From: a bacterium
GTDB lineage: Bacteria; Planctomycetota; J058; JAJDCP01
Direction: 5' to 3'
Assembly (NCBI GenBank): GCA_030428695.1
Contig: JAUIEM010000248.1
Span: 1-14,946 of the forward strand
Length of the DNA stretch: 14,946 nucleotides
This document shows, one piece after another, positions 1-6,445 of the stretch (positions are counted from its first letter, which is position 1; every line of letters begins with the position of its first letter). The translations under genes were made by a program, and so were the position numbers. The notes under the pieces are model-generated. The model was not told the DNA's origin. It saw only the letters and a list, made by a program, of their open reading frames with translations, and ran no database searches.

Positions 1-92
1 ACGCGGAAGGCCCCGAACTCGCGGTACAGGACGGTCGCCTGGAGGCGCCAGGTGTCTTCGGCTTTCCAATGGGGCAGGGCGAAGGCGGCCAT
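1..92 (-). CDS. Unrecognised protein, N-terminal 30 codons (runs off left edge)
   Basis: An ATG at 92 opens a reading frame that stays open to base 1. The protein starts MAAFALPHWKAEDTW and continues with an aromatic and charged stretch ending REFGAFR. A strong GAGGAG Shine-Dalgarno lies seven bases upstream (about 100-105), which is the main support for a real start. The gene is co-directional with the 655-aa gene, 65 bp downstream of its stop, and a GC-rich hairpin lies between them. No signal peptide or membrane segment is visible in the 30 residues available. I do not recognise the family and the fragment is too short to assign one. Being third in the cluster, it may work with the two upstream proteins, but that is inference. 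Confidence 0.6.
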   Translation of the reverse strand, partial: MAAFALPHWKAEDTWRLQATVLYREFGAFR

Positions 93-110
93 CGGCACTC
101 CTCACACAAA

Positions 111-130
111 GGCCCGGACCAGGCCGGGCC
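111..130 (-). terminator. GC-rich hairpin in the intergenic gap, weak terminator or attenuator
   Basis: GGCCCGG at 111-117 and CCGGGCC at 124-130 form a perfect 7-bp stem with a 6-nt loop. On the minus strand the stem is followed by TTTGTGTG, a short broken T run, and then by the ribosome binding site of the partial gene starting at 92. It could cause partial termination after the 655-aa gene or tune translation of the next one. The T run is too poor for a confident intrinsic terminator. Confidence 0.4.
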
Positions 131-157
131 GTCGGTCAAAGGCGGGACGTGGGGAGA

Positions 158-2125
158 TTATGCAAACTTCTCGCGCACGGCGACAACGCCCGTCTTGACA
201 AAATCGTGGGTGACGTAGAAGTTGCCGAGCCCGAAGTCGTCGTCGCCGTCGGCCTTCTTGCGTTCGGCAGCCATGCCCTTGACGCGGCTGAGGTAGGTGA
301 TCATGTACACCTCGCCCTCGTCCCAGCCGTTGCCCTGGGCGGTGAAGGACTTGACCACCGACTTCGTCGCGGCGCCGGCGTCGCTGTAGGTCTCCTCCAT
401 CTTCATCGTCCGGCCCCACCACTTCTTGACCTCGATCTCGCCCTCGCTGTTGACGACGCAGTTCTCCTCGCCGAGCACGTTCGCGTTGTCGATGTTGAAG
501 TAGAAGATGTTCTCGGTCTCGAGGTTCTTCTCGTCCTTGTCCTCGGGCTGGCTGTAGTTCGTGCGGACGTACATCGCGCAGTTGTTCCAGATCGCCGCCG
601 GGCCCGCCGCGGCCTGGTTCGAGCGGATGTCGCCCATGCAGGGGTCCTGGTCGTCCGCCATCATCCGGTAGATGTTCGCGACGAAGTCGGGGCCGATCTC
701 GTTCCACAGCTCCTTGACGCTGTTGTTGAACGCCTCGGCGCCGCCGTGGGCCTTGATGATCCGGTCGGCCTCCTCCTGGCACTGCGGATCGGTCATCTGG
801 ACGAACTTCTTGCCGTTGTACATCTGGTCGCGGTGGTACTTGTCCTTCAGGGCGTCCTTGAGCCCGGCGGCGGGATTCTGTTCCCCGGGCTTGAGCACCG
901 ACATCAGGTTGAGCTTCTTCGCGTTGCTGTTCTCGAAGTCGCCGTAGACGTACTTGACGTTGACGTACACGTACTTCGGCTTCAGCCCCCAGCCGCCGCC
1001 CTTGAACTGGGCGTAGTTGCCGGTGACCTCGGCGACGAGCAGCTGCAGGTCGGCGATCGAGAAGTTCTCGCCGTTGTGGTTGGTCGCCTTGACGTCCTTG
1101 AACAGCATCGAGCTCGGCGCGGAGTTGTGGCAGTGGCCGGCCCAGCCCGGCTGGCTCGGCCGGCTGTGGCCGAGGTCGGCGCGCTCGTAGACCTTGTCCG
1201 CGGCCTTCTTGACGACCTCGGCGTGGCCCTTGGCGACGCCGTCGGCGACCGCGTCCTTGCCGCCGGCCTCCCACCAGCGCGGGTGGTCGACCTTGTCCGG
1301 CGTGAAGGCGCGGCCGAACTTCGCGAACAGCGAGTCGTTGCCTTCCCAGGCGGTCGTCTTGTTGACCGGCCAGTAGTAGAAGTGCCACGGGAACAGGGGC
1401 GCGCCGTCCTTCTCGCGCGGGATCGCCTCGGTGTAGAAGGTCGCGGTCAGGTCACAGGGCTTCGACACCCGGACGTAGAACCACTTGTAGTCGTCCTTCT
1501 TGATGTCGAAGCCGAGCTCGGAGCCGCCCTTGACCGGCTTCTCCTCGCCGGTCGGGTTGGCCTTGTCGTCGCGGTCCTTCGCCTTGTAGGGGGTCTTGAG
1601 GTCGGGGTGGAAGACCTCGACGGTCGCGGCGTTGTCGCTGCACAGGAGGCGCATGCGGCCCGCCCGCTTGACCGGCTTGTAGATCTTGACCACCTCGCCG
1701 GGCCCGACCTTGGTCGGCGCGTCCTTGTTCAGGCGGCCCTTGACCACCTTGCCCTTGAGCTTGACCTGGAGCTTGCCGCCGCTCGGCTTGCCGGTGTTGA
1801 CCTTCTGGCAGTCCTTCTCGGTCAGCTTGCTCTCGAGCTCGTTGCGCGGGATCGAGGCGGCGCTGTAGTAGAAGTTGTACTCGCGCCCGCTGAACAGCTT
1901 GCCGCCGACGCCCTGGGGGCTGAGCTTGAAGCTGTTCTCGAGGATGAACTTGTTGTCGCCGGGCACGTCGGTGTAGACGTACAGGTCCGCCGCCGAGCCC
2001 TCGCCGACCTTCTCCCCGAAGCTGCCATCCGGCTTCACGTCGTGGTAGTCGAGGGTGTACTGCACGCTGTACACGCTCGGGTTGTCGACGTCTCCGCTGC
2101 CCGTGTTCCAATCGAATCCCGGCAT
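158..2125 (-). CDS. 655-aa protein with transglutaminase-elicitor-like cysteine enzyme region
   Basis: The ATG at 2125 has a strong GAGGGGAG ribosome binding site about seven bases upstream. The first ~230 residues are Lys-, Tyr- and Val-rich and look like one or two beta-sandwich domains. Around residues 326-339 is a QPGWAGHCHNSAPSS motif with Cys332 as candidate nucleophile, preceded by an HPRWWEAGG segment (281-289) and followed by an IWNNCAMYVRTNY segment (512-524). That W-x-G-x-C-[HN]-x-x-x-P pattern, with a later W-N-x-x-x-x-Y, resembles the transglutaminase elicitor family known from Phytophthora GP42 and some Vibrio, whose core is papain-like. There is no signal peptide and no membrane segment, so export, if any, would need a specialised route. 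It lies 26 bp after the 123-aa gene, probably in one transcript. The enzyme assignment rests on motif memory only. A transglutaminase, a protease and an inactive relative remain possible. Confidence 0.6.
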   Translation of the reverse strand: MPGFDWNTGSGDVDNPSVYSVQYTLDYHDVKPDGSFGEKVGEGSAADLYVYTDVPGDNKFILENSFKLSPQGVGGKLFSGREYNFYYSAASIPRNELESKLTEKDCQKVNTGKPSGGKLQVKLKGKVVKGRLNKDAPTKVGPGEVVKIYKPVKRAGRMRLLCSDNAATVEVFHPDLKTPYKAKDRDDKANPTGEEKPVKGGSELGFDIKKDDYKWFYVRVSKPCDLTATFYTEAIPREKDGAPLFPWHFYYWPVNKTTAWEGNDSLFAKFGRAFTPDKVDHPRWWEAGGKDAVADGVAKGHAEVVKKAADKVYERADLGHSRPSQPGWAGHCHNSAPSSMLFKDVKATNHNGENFSIADLQLLVAEVTGNYAQFKGGGWGLKPKYVYVNVKYVYGDFENSNAKKLNLMSVLKPGEQNPAAGLKDALKDKYHRDQMYNGKKFVQMTDPQCQEEADRIIKAHGGAEAFNNSVKELWNEIGPDFVANIYRMMADDQDPCMGDIRSNQAAAGPAAIWNNCAMYVRTNYSQPEDKDEKNLETENIFYFNIDNANVLGEENCVVNSEGEIEVKKWWGRTMKMEETYSDAGAATKSVVKSFTAQGNGWDEGEVYMITYLSRVKGMAAERKKADGDDDFGLGNFYVTHDFVKTGVVAVREKFA

Positions 2126-2151
2126 CGATCACTCCCCTCGACGTGGTGGGC

Positions 2152-2523
2152 CTACTTGTGGGCGCACTGCTTCAACAGGTCTTTGCTCGCTGTGAGGTCC
2201 CGGAACAGGAAGTAGGTCTCGCCGCCGCCGGCGGACACGATCATCTCGTAGGTCTTCTCGGGCAGGACGCGCTCGAACACCAGCTTGCGTCCGCCGTCGA
2301 CCTCGAGGCCTTCCTCGATCTTGACGGTCTTCGTGTAGGAACCGTCGGTCGCTTTGAGCGTGACCGACTCGTCCTTCTGGAACTCGTCGCTGGCGTCGAA
2401 GTGCAGGCAGATCGCGACGTTGAAGAAGTTCCCCACCACCCGCAGGGTGATGCCCTTCTTGCCGGTCGGGATCTTGACCGACTTGGCCTTCTCCAGGTCG
2501 AGGACGATCTCGTTGTCGCTCAT
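2152..2523 (-). CDS. 123-aa unrecognised protein, probably beta-rich
   Basis: The protein begins MSDNEIVLDLEKAKSVK and is dominated by alternating hydrophobic and charged residues typical of beta strands, with a segment VLPEKTYEMIVSAGGGETYF near residues 82-101. It ends with a Cys-containing CAHK tail. No signal peptide or transmembrane helix is visible. I chose the ATG at 2523 because GGCAGGG precedes it at a workable distance; an in-frame ATG at 2574 would add 17 residues that look non-conserved and basic. It is first in a minus-strand cluster, 26 bp before the 655-aa cysteine-enzyme-like gene. The spacing suggests co-expression and possibly a partner, adaptor or inhibitor role. The tyrosine- and glycine-rich hairpin pattern loosely resembles the N-terminal region of the 655-aa protein (residues 44-91), which might mean a shared fold. 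No function is assigned. Confidence 0.7.
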   Translation of the reverse strand: MSDNEIVLDLEKAKSVKIPTGKKGITLRVVGNFFNVAICLHFDASDEFQKDESVTLKATDGSYTKTVKIEEGLEVDGGRKLVFERVLPEKTYEMIVSAGGGETYFLFRDLTASKDLLKQCAHK

Positions 2524-2620
2524 CGCGTAGCCCTGCCGTTCTCCGGGTTTCGGCTTAATGGTACCGAACGGCACGCCGCCTCTCGAGTCCCGACCGCGAC
2601 TTTCTGACCACGCGGAGCGT

Positions 2621-2649
2621 TTGCTCCCTGTCGCGCGAAGCCGTAGACT
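2621..2649 (+). promoter_or_regulatory. Weak candidate promoter for the uridylyltransferase gene
   Basis: TTGCTC (2621-2626) and TAGACT (2644-2649) are separated by 17 bp, the ideal sigma-70 spacing, and would start transcription roughly 23 bases before the GTG at 2679, leaving the GGAG ribosome binding site in the leader. Only 3/6 and 4/6 consensus matches are present, so this is tentative. The same 155-bp region must also hold the promoter of the divergent minus-strand cluster, for which I see nothing better than a 4/6 TACCAT. Confidence 0.3.
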
Positions 2650-2678
2650 CCGGTGGCTTCCCCCGTTGGAGACCCCCC

Positions 2679-4031
2679 GTGAGCGACTTCGCCCCCTTCG
2701 AGACCCGGATGCGGGCCGCCGGCCTGCCCGCGCTCGCCATCCGGGCCTTCCGCGCCAGCTACGACCGCTTCGTCGGCGGTGACGCGGGCCTGATCCCCGA
2801 GGCGGACATCGAGCCGGTCGCGAGCCTGCCGGACGCCGACAACCTGCCCGAGGCCCTCGCCGAGGCGGGCGAGGCCGCCCTCGGGCAGACGGTGCTGATC
2901 AAGCTCAACGGCGGCCTCGGCACGAGCATGGGGCTGTCCCGCGCCAAGTCGCTGCTGCCCGTGCGCGGGGCGCTGAGCTTCCTCGACCTGATCGCCCGCC
3001 AGGCCCGGGCGGCCGGCTGCCCCCTGCTGCTGATGAACAGCTTCGCGACCCGCGACGACTCCCTCGCGGCCCTGGCCCCCTACCCGGAGCTGTTCCGCGA
3101 CGACCTGCCCCTCGACTTCCTGCAGCACCGCGTGCCGAAGATCGACCGGGCGACGCAGCGGCCGGTGGAGTGGCCGGACGAGCGCCTGACCTGGTGCCCG
3201 CCGGGGCACGGCGACCTGTACACCGCCCTGGTCAGCCGCGGGGTGCTCGCGAAGCTGCGCGCCACCGGGCGCCGCTACGCCTTCGTGTCGAACGCGGACA
3301 ACCTCGGCGCGGTGCTCGATCGGCGCATCCTCGGCTACTTCGTCCGCGAGGGTCTGCCCTTCCTGATGGAGGTCGCCGACCGCACCCTCGCCGACCGCAA
3401 GGGCGGACACCTCGCCCGCGGGCCCCAGGGGCTCCTGCTGCGCGAGCTCGCCCAGTGTCCCGAAGGCGATCGCGCGCGCTTCCAGGACGTCGCGCGCCAC
3501 CGCTACTTCAACACCAACAGCCTGTGGATCGACCTCGACGCCCTGGCCAGGCTGCTTGCGCAGCACGACGGGATCCTCCCGCTGCCGCTGATCCGCAACG
3601 CGAAGACCGTCGACCCGACCGACCCGGGCTCGACCCCGGTCTGGCAGCTCGAGAGCGCGATGGGCTCCGCCCTCGCCGTCTTCCCGGGCGCCGCCGCCCT
3701 GCGCGTGCCCCGCACCCGCTTCGCGCCGGTCAAGACCTGCAGTGACCTGTTGCGGGTGCGCTCCGATGCGACCCGCCTGACCGACGGGCACTGCCTGGTG
3801 CCGGCGACCCCCGCCCCTCCGGTCATCGAGCTCGACCCGCGCTTCTACAAACGTATCGACCACCTCGAGGCGCGCTTCCCGGACGGCCCGCCGTCGCTGG
3901 TCCGGTGCGCGCGCCTGGCGGTGCACGGGGACGTGCGCTTCGAGGCCGGGGTGGTCTGCGAGGGAGAGGTCGCGCTGCGCCACGAGGGCGACGGGCAGCG
4001 GGTGATCGCGGCGGGGACCGTGCTGCGCTGA
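2679..4031 (+). CDS. UTP-sugar-1-phosphate uridylyltransferase, UDPGP family
   Basis: The product transfers UMP from UTP to a sugar 1-phosphate, most likely glucose 1-phosphate, giving the UDP-sugar used in envelope and storage polysaccharides; it should be cytosolic. The diagnostic nucleotide-binding loop LNGGLGTSMG is at residues 76-85, followed by a lysine (Lys90) in SRAKSLLP. Other family landmarks are WCPPGHGDLY (172-181), the nucleotide/sugar site FVSNADNLGA (202-211), FNTNSLWIDL (277-286), QLESAMGSAL (323-332) and the Lys352 region FAPVKTCSDL. The 450-aa length fits the eukaryotic-type UDPGP enzymes and not the ~300-aa bacterial GalU type. Translation starts at a GTG with GGAG seven bases upstream. 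The gene stands alone on the plus strand between two divergent or convergent minus-strand groups. UDP-N-acetylhexosamine pyrophosphorylase belongs to the same superfamily, but the GGLGTSMG loop favours glucose 1-phosphate use. Confidence 0.92.
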   Translation: MSDFAPFETRMRAAGLPALAIRAFRASYDRFVGGDAGLIPEADIEPVASLPDADNLPEALAEAGEAALGQTVLIKLNGGLGTSMGLSRAKSLLPVRGALSFLDLIARQARAAGCPLLLMNSFATRDDSLAALAPYPELFRDDLPLDFLQHRVPKIDRATQRPVEWPDERLTWCPPGHGDLYTALVSRGVLAKLRATGRRYAFVSNADNLGAVLDRRILGYFVREGLPFLMEVADRTLADRKGGHLARGPQGLLLRELAQCPEGDRARFQDVARHRYFNTNSLWIDLDALARLLAQHDGILPLPLIRNAKTVDPTDPGSTPVWQLESAMGSALAVFPGAAALRVPRTRFAPVKTCSDLLRVRSDATRLTDGHCLVPATPAPPVIELDPRFYKRIDHLEARFPDGPPSLVRCARLAVHGDVRFEAGVVCEGEVALRHEGDGQRVIAAGTVLR

Positions 4032-4044
4032 GACTGGTCGTCCC

Positions 4045-4851
4045 TCAGCCCCCGACGATCAGCGTCACCGCGGCCCCGGGCCGCACGTAGCTGCCGCCGG
4101 CCGGCTCGCTGGCGAGCACGACGCCCGGCGGCGCGCCCGCGTCGCTGCGGACCCCGGCGAGGACGAAGCCGAGCACCGCCAGCCGCGCCTCCGCCTCCTC
4201 GCGGTCCAGGCCGTCGAGGGTCGGCAGGACCACCCCCGGATCGCCGAGGCTGCTGACGAAGTTGAGCCGCCGCAGGTTGCCCTCGCGGCCGAGCACCACG
4301 CCGCCGCGGGGGAACTGCCGGACGATGCCGCCCGAGGGGACGCGCGGGTCGTGGACGCGCTGCACCACCAGGCTCCGGAAGCCGGTGTTGACCGCGCGGT
4401 CGCGGGCGTCGTCACCGCTCAGGCCGCGGCAGTCGGGGACGACCAGGCCGCCGCGCCCGTGCTCGACGTGCAGGCTGATCGCGTCGAAGCGGGACGCGCT
4501 CCAGGCCAGGCGGATCGAGCCCGCGACCGGCTCGGCGCGGGACCAGCGGAAGTCCCGCTCGAGCACGCCGGAGGCCGGCGTCGCGTCGGGCAGGTCGAGG
4601 GCGACGCCCGCCAGGCCGTGGCGGGCGAGCAGGCGCGTGATCTTGCCGGGGCCGACGACCGGTCCGAGGGCGATGCGTCCGGACAGGGTCAGCGAGGCAT
4701 CCGCGGCGAGCAGGGCCTGGAAGCCGCTCTCCGCGCGCTTCCGGTCGTAGGATGCGACCAGGTCGGCCAGGGCCATGAAGAAGTAGCGGTGGAGGGGAAC
4801 CTCCGCCGGGGCGCGCGTCTTCTTCTTGCTCTTCTTCCCCACGGCCGGCAC
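4045..4851 (-). CDS. PASTA-domain protein without kinase or membrane anchor
   Basis: Two C-terminal repeats look like PASTA domains: residues about 137-200 (VVPDCRGLSGDDA then a P-rich basic hairpin) and 207-267 (VLPTLDGLDREEAEARL, then PGVVLASEPAGGSYVRPGA, ending LIVGG). The second is textbook: an alpha-helix after V-x-x-x-x-G, then Q/E-P-x-x-G and a closing V-x-L-x-V-G strand. The N-terminus is lysine-rich (KKSKKK, residues 6-11), and residues 20-130 look like a separate globular region. PASTA domains usually form the extracellular part of Ser/Thr kinases or penicillin-binding proteins and bind cell wall or ligands. Here there is no kinase, no signal peptide and no clear membrane helix. The first possible start is GTG 4851, four bases after the permease stop; GAGG lies directly against it, so the next GTG at 4842 (spacing nine) is the likelier start. 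It is the last gene of the trpS-ABC cluster. Confidence 0.8.
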   Translation of the reverse strand: MPAVGKKSKKKTRAPAEVPLHRYFFMALADLVASYDRKRAESGFQALLAADASLTLSGRIALGPVVGPGKITRLLARHGLAGVALDLPDATPASGVLERDFRWSRAEPVAGSIRLAWSASRFDAISLHVEHGRGGLVVPDCRGLSGDDARDRAVNTGFRSLVVQRVHDPRVPSGGIVRQFPRGGVVLGREGNLRRLNFVSSLGDPGVVLPTLDGLDREEAEARLAVLGFVLAGVRSDAGAPPGVVLASEPAGGSYVRPGAAVTLIVGG

Positions 4852-4855
4852 CCTC

Positions 4856-6445
4856 TCAGTGCTTCAACACCTCGACCGGCTGCACCCAGGACGCCTTCAG
4901 CGCCGGGATCAGCCCGGCCAGCAGGCTGAAGCCCGCGCCGAGGGCGAAGATCAGCACCTGGGCCTGCCAGTCCATCGCCGGCGCCGCGACCGGCGCGCTG
5001 CCTTCGACGGTCGCGAGCAGCCGCGCCCCGAAGGCGAGCACGCCCGCCCGCGCGGCGGCCTGGCCGAGCAGGGCCCCGAAGGCGCCGACCACCAGCGCCT
5101 CGAACAGGAAGATGGTCAGGATGTCGACGCGCCGGGCGCCGACCGCCCGCAGGATGCCGATACGCCGCTGCTGCTCGAGGACGGACAGGCTCAGCCCGTA
5201 GACGATCACCGTGCCCGCCATCGCGAACAACAACAGGGAGATGATCAGGGTCGCCTGCTCGAGGGTGGTGTTGAGCTCGCTCGCCCGCTCGCTCTCGCCC
5301 TTGAGCCGCGCCCCCTCGGCGGACAGCTCGGCGAGCTGGCGGTCGAGGCGGCGGGCCTCTTCGATCTGGGCCTCGACCTTGTAGCCCATCGCGTTGAGGC
5401 GGCTGTAGATCGCCAGGGTGGCGGCGAGGTCGCGGGTGACGACGTGGACCTCGCTGTAGGCGAGGTCGGTGTCCTTGGCGAGGACCCGCGTCAGCAGGCC
5501 GGCGTCGTCGTTGAAGGCCTGGTTCCACTCGTCGATGTAGGCGAGGGGAACCGACACGCCGGTGCCGGGGATGCGCTCGCTGTAGCCGACGATCTTCGTG
5601 CGGATGCCCTGGCCGCGGGCGTCGATGCCCGGGAACAGGGTCAGCTCGATCGACTCGGCGAGGCGCTCGCGGTCGAGGGCCGAGAGCAATTCGCCCATCG
5701 CGTCCTCGATCACGTCCTTCAACAGCGGCGCCGTCACCGCGTTCAGCCCGAAGAACTGCTTGGCGCGCTGCTCGATGCGGCGGCGGAAGTCGGCGTCGCG
5801 CTCCATACGGCGGGTGATCTCGGTCACGACCATCTCGGCGAAGCGCCGGCGCATGTCCTCGGTCTTCAGCGTGGTCAGGTAATCGAGCCAGTCGGCGGGG
5901 AGCACGACCGGCACGACCCGGTCGGGCTCGCCGACCGGGTCGAAGACCGCGTTCGGCAGGAGCTCGGCGGGGGTCATGAAGCCCGGGGCGATGCCGTACA
6001 CCGTCGTCGGGATCTTCATCTCGTTCTGGAAGGACTCCGGCTGCATGCCCATGATCGCGAGGTTCTTCCCGCGCACCCCGACGGTGACCGGGAACAGGAA
6101 CGCGACCGGCGTGACCGACACCACCCCCGGGAGCTGCTCGAGCTCGGCGACCTCGGCGGCGCCGATGCGCTCCTTGCGGTTGCTGCGGGGCCGCACCGTC
6201 AGCTGGTTGACCGGCAGCGAGGCGAGCAGCTCATCCTGCTGGGCGAGCAGCTCCTGGCGCTCGGCCATCACCGCCTGGAAGGCCTGCAGGTTGCCCTCGA
6301 CCTGCTGGCGGATGCCCCCGGACAGGGCGAGCAGGAAGGCGAGCGTGCCGGTGCCGACGGCGACCCCGAGGATCAGGAACAGCGTGCGGCCGAGGCGCGA
6401 GACCAGGTTGCCGACCGACATGCGGAGCAGATGCGGCAGCACCAT
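4856..6445 (-). CDS. ABC transporter permease, FtsX/MacB type
   Basis: This 529-aa inner-membrane permease probably moves a lipid, lipoprotein or other envelope substrate, or transmits force across the membrane, using the ATPase encoded just upstream. It has the FtsX/MacB layout: one helix near the N-terminus (residues ~19-44), a very long periplasmic domain (~45-390), then three C-terminal helices (~397-418, 443-466, 497-513). The family motif GILRAVGAR lies at ~431-439 between helices two and three, and PVEVLKH ends the chain. A coiled-coil-like segment (~345-385, EEARRLDRQLAEL onward) precedes helix two, as in MacB-like stalks. The ATG at 6445 overlaps the ATPase stop as TGATG, indicating translational coupling. 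The frame is open further upstream to 6598, but that extension is only repeat-derived GIGL residues and overlaps the ATPase. The periplasmic part is longer than in LolC/E-like permeases, so the substrate is uncertain. Confidence 0.9.
   Translation of the reverse strand: MVLPHLLRMSVGNLVSRLGRTLFLILGVAVGTGTLAFLLALSGGIRQQVEGNLQAFQAVMAERQELLAQQDELLASLPVNQLTVRPRSNRKERIGAAEVAELEQLPGVVSVTPVAFLFPVTVGVRGKNLAIMGMQPESFQNEMKIPTTVYGIAPGFMTPAELLPNAVFDPVGEPDRVVPVVLPADWLDYLTTLKTEDMRRRFAEMVVTEITRRMERDADFRRRIEQRAKQFFGLNAVTAPLLKDVIEDAMGELLSALDRERLAESIELTLFPGIDARGQGIRTKIVGYSERIPGTGVSVPLAYIDEWNQAFNDDAGLLTRVLAKDTDLAYSEVHVVTRDLAATLAIYSRLNAMGYKVEAQIEEARRLDRQLAELSAEGARLKGESERASELNTTLEQATLIISLLLFAMAGTVIVYGLSLSVLEQQRRIGILRAVGARRVDILTIFLFEALVVGAFGALLGQAAARAGVLAFGARLLATVEGSAPVAAPAMDWQAQVLIFALGAGFSLLAGLIPALKASWVQPVEVLKH

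Noticed and set aside
102..1388. 428-aa minus-strand Arg/Gly/Gln-rich frame
   Set aside because: Runs of Arg, Gly and Gln are typical of the third frame in GC-rich coding DNA; it overlaps the 655-aa protein in the same direction.
149..2215. 688-aa plus-strand open frame opposite the 655-aa gene
   Set aside because: It is a low-complexity Val/Leu/Ala/Asp-rich mirror frame of a GC-rich gene; the minus-strand protein has balanced composition, motifs and a strong ribosome binding site.
2520..3983. 487-aa minus-strand frame over the uridylyltransferase gene
   Set aside because: The plus strand has all family motifs there; the minus frame shows only a low-complexity antisense pattern.
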